A DNA stretch of 64,000 bases from a bacterium SCSIO 12643 (GTDB lineage Bacteria; Bacteroidota; Bacteroidia; Flavobacteriales_G; Salibacteraceae): positions 3,038,001-3,102,000 of the forward strand of contig CP073750.1 in NCBI GenBank assembly GCA_024398135.1. Reading direction: 5' to 3'. The first letter of the stretch is position 1; every line of letters starts with the position of its first letter. A program made the translations under genes and the position numbers. Under the pieces are notes generated by a model. It was not told where the DNA came from and made no database searches. It saw only the letters and a program-made list of their open reading frames with translations. Below are positions 1 through 6,542 of the stretch, one piece after another.

Positions 1-221
1 TATTGTTTATTGTAGCTAAATTAATCCGTGCGCCATTCTTCTTCCTGGCTGTAGGAAGTAAAGCGAATATTGGAGGGGCAGCATCAGCTCCGGTGGTAGC
101 TGCAGCATTCCACCCATCGTTGGCTCCTGTAGGTGTATTATTAGCGGTTTTAGGTTACGCGTTTGGAACCTATGGTGCTTTAATTTGTGGATACCTGATG
201 CAAGGTGTGGCACCGATGTAG
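1..221 (+). CDS. DUF819 family membrane protein, C-terminal end (5' truncated by window edge)
   Basis: Only the last 72 or so residues are present; the reading frame is open to the left edge and stops with TAG at 219-221. The fragment has the KLIRAPFFFLAVGSKANIGG stretch and two hydrophobic helices rich in Gly and Ala (about residues 28-46 and 50-66) that resemble the end of DUF819 (YjcL-like) integral membrane proteins. The family's substrate is not established; transport is the usual guess. A bidirectional hairpin terminator follows, facing the convergent aminotransferase gene. The family call rests on recalled resemblance of a short piece. Confidence 0.7.
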   Translation, partial: LFIVAKLIRAPFFFLAVGSKANIGGAASAPVVAAAFHPSLAPVGVLLAVLGYAFGTYGALICGYLMQGVAPM

Positions 222-237
222 CGCGAAAAAGAACAAC

Positions 238-272
238 AAAAAAGCCAGTATTGATTCAATACTGGCTTTTTT
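238..272. terminator. Bidirectional intrinsic terminator
   Basis: Perfect inverted repeat AAAAAAGCCAGTATTGA / TTCAATACTGGCTTTTTT with A-run and T-run on either side. It lies between convergent genes and can serve both. Confidence 0.9.
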
Positions 273-289
273 GTTTCTAATAGGTTTGA

Positions 290-1483
290 CTATCTATTAT
301 TGTATGCTGTAATCGCTTTATCTAAAATTTCTACTGCTTCCAGTAGCAATTCGGTCTTTAATACATAAGCAATACGTACTTCGTCCTGACCATTTCCTGG
401 GGTGGAGTAAAAACCTGAAGCAGGTGCCATCATCACCGTTTTACCATTATGGCTAAAGTCTGATAAGATCCATTGACAGAAATCATCCGCATTGTCTACA
501 GGTAATTTAGCAACGCAATAGAACGCCCCAGATGGATTCGGGCACGTAACCCCTTCAATTTTATTTAAAGCACTGACCAATGTATCTCTGCGTTCTACAT
601 ACTCCGCTTTTACTTCGTCAAAATATGACGGTGGCGTTTTTAAAGCTGCTTCGGATGCAATTTGTGCATATGTTGGAGGACTTAATCTGGCTTGAGCGAA
701 TTTCATTGCTGTAGCCATCACTTCTTTGTTTTTAGAAATAATAGCTCCAATACGTGCACCACACATGCTGTATCTTTTAGAAACCGAATCCACCAAAATG
801 GTGTTTTGTTCAATTCCTTTTAAGTTCATTACAGAGTAGTGGGTTTTGTTATCATACACAAATTCACGATATACTTCATCCGCAAATAAGAAAAGATCGT
901 GTTTCGCTACGATATCACGAATGATCTCCAGTTCTTCTTTAGTATATAAATAACCCGTTGGATTACTTGGATTACAGATTAAGATTCCTTTGGTTTTATC
1001 TGTAATTAGACTTTCAATTTCATTTACCGGAGGTAGTGCAAAACCATTTTCAATTTTAGCAGTAACCGGAACAACTTTTACTCCACTTGCTGTGGCAAAA
1101 CCATTGTAGTTTGCGTAAAATGGTTCGGGAATGATGACTTCATCGCCCGGATTAAAACAGCTTAAGAATCCAAATAAAAGAGCTTCAGAGCCTCCTGTGG
1201 TCACAATGATTTCTGAAGCATCTACATCGATATTCACCGATTTATAATACTCCGATAATCCATTTCTATAAGATTCAAAACCTGCAGAATGGCTATATTC
1301 TAAAACATCAATAGAACAATTTTTAATCGCATCTAATGCCACTTGTGGCGTTACAATATCCGGTTGTCCAATGTTTAAATGGATCACTTCATGACCGTTT
1401 TTTTTCGCAGCTTCTGCAAAAGGAACCAATTTTCTAATTGGTGACTCTGGCATTGCCAGTCCGTTATTTGAAATTGTTGGCAT
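290..1483 (-). CDS. Pyridoxal-phosphate aminotransferase, class I/II (aspartate aminotransferase-like)
   Basis: A 397-residue fold-type I PLP enzyme that would transfer amino groups between an amino acid and a 2-oxo acid in the cytoplasm. Visible motifs: NIGQPD near residue 37, NPSNPTG at 171-177, Asp202 in ADEVY, the Schiff-base Lys236 in DSVSKRYSMCGARIG, and a late RIAY arginine expected to bind the substrate carboxylate. The length is normal and the ATG start (MPTISNNGLAMPESPIR) gives the expected N-terminus. It stands alone, convergent with the DUF819 gene. Substrate cannot be told from sequence: aspartate, aromatic or alanine-type specificities are all possible. A possible -7 box (TATTATTG, one mismatch to TAnnTTTG) lies about 40 nt upstream. 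Confidence 0.88.
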   Translation of the reverse strand: MPTISNNGLAMPESPIRKLVPFAEAAKKNGHEVIHLNIGQPDIVTPQVALDAIKNCSIDVLEYSHSAGFESYRNGLSEYYKSVNIDVDASEIIVTTGGSEALLFGFLSCFNPGDEVIIPEPFYANYNGFATASGVKVVPVTAKIENGFALPPVNEIESLITDKTKGILICNPSNPTGYLYTKEELEIIRDIVAKHDLFLFADEVYREFVYDNKTHYSVMNLKGIEQNTILVDSVSKRYSMCGARIGAIISKNKEVMATAMKFAQARLSPPTYAQIASEAALKTPPSYFDEVKAEYVERRDTLVSALNKIEGVTCPNPSGAFYCVAKLPVDNADDFCQWILSDFSHNGKTVMMAPASGFYSTPGNGQDEVRIAYVLKTELLLEAVEILDKAITAYNNR

Positions 1484-1586
1484 CTTATAAAATTTTGAGA
1501 TGCAATAATAATAGGATTGTCAAAAATTGATGAATGATTTAATCTAAAATCAGAAAAATGTGAATAAATATCTACCCGTTGAAATT

Positions 1587-1970
1587 CTATTGCGCTATAA
1601 TAGTTCCCTGAATTCTAAGCTCTATGTTGGGACTTGAACTTGCATTAGAAGTGATTTTGACTGACTTTTTAAATGGGCCAACTCTTTTAGAATCGTATTT
1701 GACAACAATGACCGCTGATGCTCCTGGAGCAATGGGGTGTTGTGGCCAGGTAGGGATCGTACAGCCACATGTACCTTCAGCATTGGAAATAATCAGAGGT
1801 GCATTTCCGGTATTTGTAAATTTGAATTCATATGTGGTTGGTGTATGTTGTTTCATGCTTCCAAAATCATGAATGGTTTTTTCAAAAGTAATTTCAGGAC
1901 CTGATAATTGTCCTAAGACTGAGAAACTAAGAGAGAATATAAAGCCTAATAATAATGTAAATGTTTTCAT
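1587..1970 (-). CDS. Secreted DUF1573 domain protein (short paralog)
   Basis: A 127-residue protein with a signal peptide (residues 1-20, ending SVLGQ) and one DUF1573 domain: the ITFEKTIHDFG start, the EFKFTNTGNAPLIISN strand, the GTCGC cysteine pair and a PIAPGASAVIVVKYDSKRVG block. DUF1573 has an immunoglobulin-like (ASH/MSP-type) beta-sandwich and is very common in Bacteroidota, but its role is unknown. It lies downstream of a longer paralog at 2151-2594, in the same direction and separated by a terminator, so the two are probably transcribed separately. Confidence 0.88.
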   Translation of the reverse strand: MKTFTLLLGFIFSLSFSVLGQLSGPEITFEKTIHDFGSMKQHTPTTYEFKFTNTGNAPLIISNAEGTCGCTIPTWPQHPIAPGASAVIVVKYDSKRVGPFKKSVKITSNASSSPNIELRIQGTIIAQ

Positions 1971-2093
1971 CTTGAATGTATTTAATTTGAATGTAAATGT
2001 ACAGACAAAAACTATTGAATTATAAGCGTGTGTTAGGTGTAAGTGTTTGTTTTTGTGAAAAATAAGTTAAGTATAACAAAATAGTTAAGCGCA

Positions 2094-2125
2094 TAAAAAA
2101 ACCGTCTTCAATACATTGAAGACGG
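2094..2125 (-). terminator. Intrinsic terminator of the 147-residue DUF1573 gene
   Basis: Stem CCGTCTTCAAT / ATTGAAGACGG at 2102-2125 with seven or more U on the minus strand. It separates the two DUF1573 paralogs. Confidence 0.88.
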
Positions 2126-2150
2126 CTTTCAATATTATATTAAATAAATT

Positions 2151-2594
2151 TTAAAGCGATGTCGGAGCAGCTTCTTCCTTTTTCACAGGACTTGTAGTTT
2201 CCTTAGGTGCAGCTGAAATATTTCCAGTGATACGAATTACTTTGGTCGGTGCGTTTGTAGCATTTGAAGTAATAGTAACCGATTTATTGATAGGTCCAAC
2301 TCTTTTAGAATCATATTTTACTTTGATTACTGCTGTAGCACCTGGAGCGATAGGCTCTCTTGGCCATGTTGGAACAGTACATCCACAAGAACCTTTAGCA
2401 TTAGAAATGATTAATGGTGCATTACCAGTGTTTGTGAAAACAAACTCAGTAGTTGCATTACCATATTGTTTGATTTTACCGAAATCATGTACATCTTTTT
2501 CAAATGTAATTTCAGGACCACCTACTTGTTGTTGTGCAAATGTCCCAAGTGCAAATGCTAAAATGAATCCTAGTGCTAATGTTACTTTTTTCAT
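2151..2594 (-). CDS. Secreted DUF1573 domain protein with charged tail
   Basis: 147 residues: a signal peptide (about 1-20, ending LGTFAQ), a DUF1573 domain closely matching the 127-residue paralog (EITFEKDVHDFG, FVFTNTGNAPLIISNAKG, SCGC, YDSKRVGP), and a 20-residue Lys/Glu/Pro/Thr tail the paralog lacks. A -7 box TACATTTG (TAnnTTTG) lies at 2628-2635 on the minus strand, about 35 nt before the ATG, so the gene has its own promoter downstream of the two predicted small RNAs. Shared motifs indicate a tandem duplication. Molecular function unknown; the protein is expected in the periplasm or at the outer membrane. Confidence 0.88.
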   Translation of the reverse strand: MKKVTLALGFILAFALGTFAQQQVGGPEITFEKDVHDFGKIKQYGNATTEFVFTNTGNAPLIISNAKGSCGCTVPTWPREPIAPGATAVIKVKYDSKRVGPINKSVTITSNATNAPTKVIRITGNISAAPKETTSPVKKEEAAPTSL

Positions 2595-2710
2595 ATCTTT
2601 TAAAATTTGGGTTGGTTTAACTTAAAGCAAATGTATTCAAATCTTTGAGAGTTAAAAACCAAATAACATATCATTAACACGGAAATAAAGTGAAGAAAAT
2701 TTGTGGCTTT

Positions 2711-2747
2711 TAAAAAGCAAAAGGTCATTTGTGTGGACAAATAACCT
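2711..2747 (-). terminator. Intrinsic terminator ending predicted small RNA 2
   Basis: Read on the minus strand: AGGUUAUUUG, loop UCCACA, CAAAUGACCU (10 pairs including one G-U), then UUUGCUUUUU. No annotated gene sits just upstream, so it most likely ends a short untranslated transcript. Confidence 0.65.
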
Positions 2748-2869
2748 CTTCTTCTTGGAATCAATGGGTTTGTACATGATTGACTAAGACAACCTACAAT
2801 TGAGCCATCTGCTCAAACAATTGATTTTAATCACCAAGTAGTTAGCTTTTTCCATAGTGAATAACAATC
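2711..2869 (-). ncRNA. Predicted small RNA 2 (about 155 nt) downstream of palindrome-promoter P2
   Basis: This is inferred from a promoter/terminator pair with no convincing gene between. The transcript would start near 2869, just after a TAGATTCG box, and end at the terminator 2711-2747. It contains a hairpin TTGAGC / GCTCAA at 2800-2816 with a 5-nt loop. A 23-codon ORF (2784-2855, ATG start) is present but has no Shine-Dalgarno and no recognisable product, so a peptide is possible but not favoured. The unit is the second of two with the same promoter geometry. Confidence 0.5.
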
Positions 2870-2874
2870 GAGGG

Positions 2875-2921
2875 CGAATCTAGCCTCAAAACAAATACAA
2901 AGCAATAGGGGATATCCCCTA
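2875..2921 (-). promoter_or_regulatory. Palindrome-promoter P2
   Basis: A perfect 16-bp palindrome TAGGGGATATCCCCTA (2906-2921) abuts a minus-strand TTG (2903-2905), followed by exactly 20 nt and TAGATTCG (2875-2882), one mismatch from TAnnTTTG. The palindrome can be read as a 7-2-7 inverted repeat (TAGGGGA-TA-TCCCCTA), the arrangement used by NarL-type dimers. Its centre lies near -43 from the expected start site, an activator position. Confidence 0.65.
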
Positions 2922-2956
2922 ATTTCTGGAAAATAATCGGAACAAAAAGGAGGAAT

Positions 2957-2986
2957 AAAAAAAGGAGTTGAACATCAACTCCTTTT
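2957..2986 (-). terminator. Intrinsic terminator ending predicted small RNA 1
   Basis: Perfect stem AAAAGGAGTTGA / TCAACTCCTTTT with 3-nt loop at 2960-2986; seven U on the minus strand against four T on the plus strand, so it acts leftward. Confidence 0.8.
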
Positions 2987-3058
2987 AATGGATTTAGTAG
3001 ATCATGCTCTAGTTTAGGTTTGATAGGTTCATTAATTTGCTCTCCACTTCAAATTAAT
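2957..3058 (-). ncRNA. Predicted small RNA 1 (about 100 nt) with 5' hairpin displaying GGAGAG
   Basis: The transcript would begin near 3058 and end in a terminator at 2957-2986. Its 5' end folds into a perfect 9-bp stem (3050-3058 with 3031-3039) and a 10-nt loop AAGUGGAGAG. Immediately after is AUG of a 7-codon ORF (3009-3032; MNLSNLN) whose AU is in the stem, so the loop could be a ribosome-binding site for a tiny leader peptide or a purine-rich protein/RNA-binding loop. No longer ORF exists. It could be a regulatory RNA or a leader-peptide attenuator. Confidence 0.55.
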
Positions 3059-3062
3059 AATA

Positions 3063-3109
3063 CAAATGTAAGGCGCGCATACCATGCCTACAATAGGGGA
3101 TAACCCCTA
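3063..3109 (-). promoter_or_regulatory. Palindrome-promoter P1
   Basis: Near-perfect palindrome (plus-strand TAGGGGATAACCCCTA, 3094-3109) abutting a minus-strand TTG (3091-3093), then exactly 20 nt, then TACATTTG (3063-3070), a perfect TAnnTTTG. Same design as P2, 188 bp away. The flanking AAT...ATT also matches P2. Confidence 0.7.
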
Positions 3110-3144
3110 ATTTTATACCGGGGAGGTAGGGTATTTAGAAATAT

Positions 3145-3783
3145 CTACAGGTATGCCTTGTTTTTAGAAGCCCACGAGAATAGACTGTGCTTCTTAGAAG
3201 TGAGATCTAATTTCTTGATGATATTCGATCTATGATTGTCCACAGTCTTAGGACTAATGAAAAGTATTTCACCAATTTCCTTTGACGTTTTTTCCTGACC
3301 AATTAATCTCAAAACCTTCCGTTCTGTACGACTCAATTTATCAATATTCGGATCTTTATCCTGATCGGGATTGATATACGTTTTAAGTTGTTCTGAATAA
3401 TATGGTTCGTTATTTTCAAAATGCGTCAAACAACGATTAATTTCAATATTCGCAAAATCTTTAAGTAAGTATCCGTCCGCCCCAGCGTCTATGGCTTCCA
3501 ACATATAGCGTTCTTCTTTATGAGAAGTCAGAATAGCGACCTTAGTGTCAGGCGTATGCTTTTTAATTTCTTTTAAAACTTCAATGCCATTGATTCCAGG
3601 AAGTTCTAAGTCAATGATAGAAATATCCGGTACATGTTGCTTGGCTAAAAGAACGGCATCTGTACCATTCGTTGCCTCACCTACCAGTCGGTAACCTTTG
3701 ATATTGTCAATAATTCCTCTCAGACCAATGATGAGGAGAGGATGGTCATCTGCGATGAGAATATTTTTCGTAGTGTTGTTCAA
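3145..3783 (-). CDS. Orphan response regulator, NarL/LuxR type
   Basis: 212 residues: a receiver domain (about 5-120) with acidic pair Asp12-Asp13, phospho-acceptor Asp58 (SIIDLELPG), Thr86/Ser87 and Lys108, and a LuxR-type helix-turn-helix (about 148-208; LSRTERKVLRL, then FISPKTVDNHRSNIIKKL). No kinase gene is adjacent. The start must be TTG (3781-3783): an in-frame TAG lies three codons upstream and no in-frame ATG precedes the receiver core. A -7 box TATATTTG lies at 3814-3821 on the minus strand. Downstream are two palindromic operator-promoters suited to a dimeric NarL-type activator; that this protein binds them is inference from proximity and site symmetry. Confidence 0.9.
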   Translation of the reverse strand: MNNTTKNILIADDHPLLIIGLRGIIDNIKGYRLVGEATNGTDAVLLAKQHVPDISIIDLELPGINGIEVLKEIKKHTPDTKVAILTSHKEERYMLEAIDAGADGYLLKDFANIEINRCLTHFENNEPYYSEQLKTYINPDQDKDPNIDKLSRTERKVLRLIGQEKTSKEIGEILFISPKTVDNHRSNIIKKLDLTSKKHSLFSWASKNKAYL

Positions 3784-3863
3784 GAGGAGCTACTTTAAAT
3801 ACTTGTGTGCTAACAAATATATAATGCTTTTACATGATGAAGAGTGCTTTATACAATGGTTTT

Positions 3864-5069
3864 TTAACAATTTTGTTCCGAATTCTGAACAAAAAGTAAT
3901 TCTACAGCGCTTTTAAAGTTTTTCATTGCTTCTTCAAGGATGCTTTTAGGACAAGCAATATTCATTCGGATAAATTTCGCTCCGGATTTACCAAATCGAT
4001 CACCATTATTTACGCCTATTTTGGCATGTTTGGCCAGAAATTGAATCAGCTCAACTCCATGAATGGGTAATGCAGATACATCCAGCCAAATTAGGTAAGT
4101 TCCTTCCTGGCGTACCAAATGGACTTGAGGAATATTTTGATGTAGGTATTCATCAATATACGCAATGTTGGATTTTATATAATTATTTAGTTGATCAATC
4201 CATTCATCAGCGGTTTGAAAACCTGTTTGTATGGCAGTGTTAGTTAGCGCATTTGATCTTCCCAGATTGTATCGGAGTTTAAGTCGTTCAAATTCTGTTT
4301 TTAAATTCGGATTCGGAATGATCGCTATAGAATCAGATATTCCAGCCAAATTCAATATTTTAGAAGGAGAGTAGCAAACAATGAGTTGATGATGTATTTC
4401 TTTAAAATCCAATAAAGAAGTAAATGTATAGGGTTTAAATACCACATCAGCATGAATTTCATCGGAGATAAGTATGATGTTATTCTTAATACAGAGATCT
4501 ACAATTTTTTGAAGTTCTACTTTGGTCCATACACGACCCCCTGGATTGTGTGGATTTGAAATCAGTAAGGCCTTAGTGTTTTCATTTTGACATAAAACCT
4601 CTAAATGATCAAAGTCAATTTCATAATGGTAATCCTTAAGAACCAAATTATTTCGAAATACTGTTCTATTTGTTTTGAGAATGACACTTTCGAATTCCTG
4701 ATATACCGGTGGTTGAATAATGACTCCGTTCTGATCGTTAGTGAATAGATCGATAGCCATGGCTACGCTGGTAATAATTGTTGGAGTAAATTGGATCCAG
4801 GAAGGCTGAATCACACAATTAAATCGTCTCCTATACCATTCTACGATTCCCGACATAAAATCAACTGATCGACATTCATACCCAAATACACCATTTTGGG
4901 ATCTTAATACAAGCGCGTTTATGATTTCAGGAGATGTCTGTAAATCCTGGTCAGCGATCCAAAATGGATATAAATCCTCCGTTTGGAATATTTCCAATAA
5001 GTATTCACGTTTGAATTTGGCCGCATTACTATTAAAGCGATCAATAGGTGTGTCAAAGTTGTAGTTCAT
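3864..5069 (-). CDS. MalY/PatB-type PLP-dependent C-S lyase (cystathionine beta-lyase family)
   Basis: 401 residues from the start chosen here. The family normally begins MxYxFDxxIDR, which matches MNYNFDTPIDRF at ATG 5067-5069; an earlier ATG at 5105 would add 12 unrelated residues inside the upstream gene. Motifs: ISNPHNPGGR (near 171-179), DEIHAD (203-208) and the PLP lysine Lys237 in YSPSKILNLAG. Members cleave the C-S bond of cystathionine or cysteine conjugates; E. coli MalY also modulates MalT. The start lies 2 nt after the stop of the aldehyde dehydrogenase, so the two are translationally coupled. The exact substrate cannot be assigned. Confidence 0.85.
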   Translation of the reverse strand: MNYNFDTPIDRFNSNAAKFKREYLLEIFQTEDLYPFWIADQDLQTSPEIINALVLRSQNGVFGYECRSVDFMSGIVEWYRRRFNCVIQPSWIQFTPTIITSVAMAIDLFTNDQNGVIIQPPVYQEFESVILKTNRTVFRNNLVLKDYHYEIDFDHLEVLCQNENTKALLISNPHNPGGRVWTKVELQKIVDLCIKNNIILISDEIHADVVFKPYTFTSLLDFKEIHHQLIVCYSPSKILNLAGISDSIAIIPNPNLKTEFERLKLRYNLGRSNALTNTAIQTGFQTADEWIDQLNNYIKSNIAYIDEYLHQNIPQVHLVRQEGTYLIWLDVSALPIHGVELIQFLAKHAKIGVNNGDRFGKSGAKFIRMNIACPKSILEEAMKNFKSAVELLFVQNSEQNC

Positions 5070-5071
5070 GT

Positions 5072-6460
5072 TTAGAATAGCTTTTTGAGAATATTGAATT
5101 TCCATTTAGAAAATGGAGGGTATTTAAATGATGGCTCAAACCAGGCAGGTTTATCAATAATAGATTTGAAATGAGAAAAGTTGTCAAATCCAAATTTCCC
5201 ATGGTAATTGCCCATGCCGGATGCGCCAACACCACCAAATGGTAAATGATGATTGGCTAGATGAACAAGAGTTTCATTAAAAATACCTCCTCCAAATGAA
5301 AGTTCTTCAAGTAAACGGTTCTTATTTTTATTGCTATTGGTAAAGGCATATAAAGAAAGAGGTTTAGGACGTTTTTTAATTTTTGAAATGACATCTTCAA
5401 TCCGATCAAAAGCGATGATTGGGAGTATGGGACCAAAGATTTCTTCTTCCATAATAGGATGATCAAATTCTATTTGATCCATGACGGTAGGAGAGATGAG
5501 GTGTTTGTCTGAGTCCAATTCTCCACCAAAAATGATTTTATCTTGATCCAATAACTGACTTAAACGTTGAAAGTGATTCTCATTAATGATCTTAGATAGA
5601 AGAGGAGAGCTTACAGGTGAATCTCCATAAATCTTTTGGATATGTTTTTGAATAGCTGCAATCAGTTTTGTTTTGATTTTTTGATCTATAACTAAATAAT
5701 CCGGAGCTACACAAGTTTGTCCTGCATTGATAAATTTCCCCCATACGATACGCTGAGCGGTAACATCAATTGGTGCATCGTCAAAAACAAAGCAAGGGCT
5801 TTTACCTCCAAGTTCTAAGGTAACAGGCACCAGGTTTTTAGCCGCAGCCTCGTAAATAATTTTACCAACCGCTGTACTTCCGGTAAAGAAGATTTTATCA
5901 AATTGAAGTTGGAGTAATTTCGTACTTTCTGAAACCCCGCCTTCCTGAACATATATATAGTTGGATTCAAAATTTGAATTAATTAGATCAGCGATCACTT
6001 TTGAACTATGAGGCGCAATTTCACTGGGTTTAACAATTGCTGTATTTCCTGAAGCAATTGCAGATATGAGTGGGTGTATGGAGAGTAGGAAAGGATAATT
6101 CCATGCTCCGATGATGAAAATTGTTCCTAGCGGTTCCGGAATAATATAACTAGAGGCTGGAAAATTAACCAGATTGGTTGGAACCCTTTTTTTGGATGCC
6201 CACTGTTTGAGATGATCTATAGTGTATTTTAATTCAGAATAGATCAGTCCTAGTTCTGTTTCAAGAAATTCAAACTCAGATTTCCTTAAATCTTTATAGA
6301 TAGCTTCATTCATAAGTTCTTCGTTTTGCTGAAGTACATGAAGCAGTTTTCTAAGTTGTTTCTTCCTGAATACAATACTTTTAGTCGAATTGGAGTCGAA
6401 AAAAGTCTTTTGAGATTGGAAGGTTTCTGAAATACGTAAATTCATCATATCTGTGTGCAC
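5072..6460 (-). CDS. Aldehyde dehydrogenase, class 3-like (fatty/aromatic aldehyde type)
   Basis: 462 residues, the short length typical of class 3 / YwdH-like enzymes rather than the roughly 490 of class 1/2. Oxidises aldehydes to acids with NAD(P). Visible: GAWNYP (118-123, oxyanion Asn121), FTGSTAVGK (192-200), the general base Glu216 in LELGGKSP, the nucleophile Cys250 in NAGQTC, and the late GGVGASGMGNYHGK block. Three in-frame ATGs lie within the first six codons (residues 1, 5 and 6), so the exact start is uncertain. Probably one transcript with the MalY-type lyase, so a shared job in handling an aldehyde released from a thiol compound is possible but speculative. Confidence 0.88.
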   Translation of the reverse strand: MHTDMMNLRISETFQSQKTFFDSNSTKSIVFRKKQLRKLLHVLQQNEELMNEAIYKDLRKSEFEFLETELGLIYSELKYTIDHLKQWASKKRVPTNLVNFPASSYIIPEPLGTIFIIGAWNYPFLLSIHPLISAIASGNTAIVKPSEIAPHSSKVIADLINSNFESNYIYVQEGGVSESTKLLQLQFDKIFFTGSTAVGKIIYEAAAKNLVPVTLELGGKSPCFVFDDAPIDVTAQRIVWGKFINAGQTCVAPDYLVIDQKIKTKLIAAIQKHIQKIYGDSPVSSPLLSKIINENHFQRLSQLLDQDKIIFGGELDSDKHLISPTVMDQIEFDHPIMEEEIFGPILPIIAFDRIEDVISKIKKRPKPLSLYAFTNSNKNKNRLLEELSFGGGIFNETLVHLANHHLPFGGVGASGMGNYHGKFGFDNFSHFKSIIDKPAWFEPSFKYPPFSKWKFNILKKLF

Positions 6461-6486
6461 TCGAATTTAGGGTATTCAAAAAACAT

Positions 6487-6520
6487 AAAAAAACGGATAA
6501 TGAGCATTCATTATCCGTTT
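6487..6520 (-). terminator. Intrinsic terminator of the DEAD-box helicase gene
   Basis: Stem AAACGGATAATGA / TCATTATCCGTTT with loop GCAT and seven U on the minus strand, 23 bp after the helicase stop codon. Confidence 0.9.
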
Positions 6521-6542
6521 CTCCATTTTTGATTTTAGAAGG

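Noticed and set aside
2227-2625. 132-residue plus-strand ORF over the DUF1573 gene
   Set aside because: Shadow frame: the minus-strand DUF1573 protein has a signal peptide, domain motifs, promoter and terminator.
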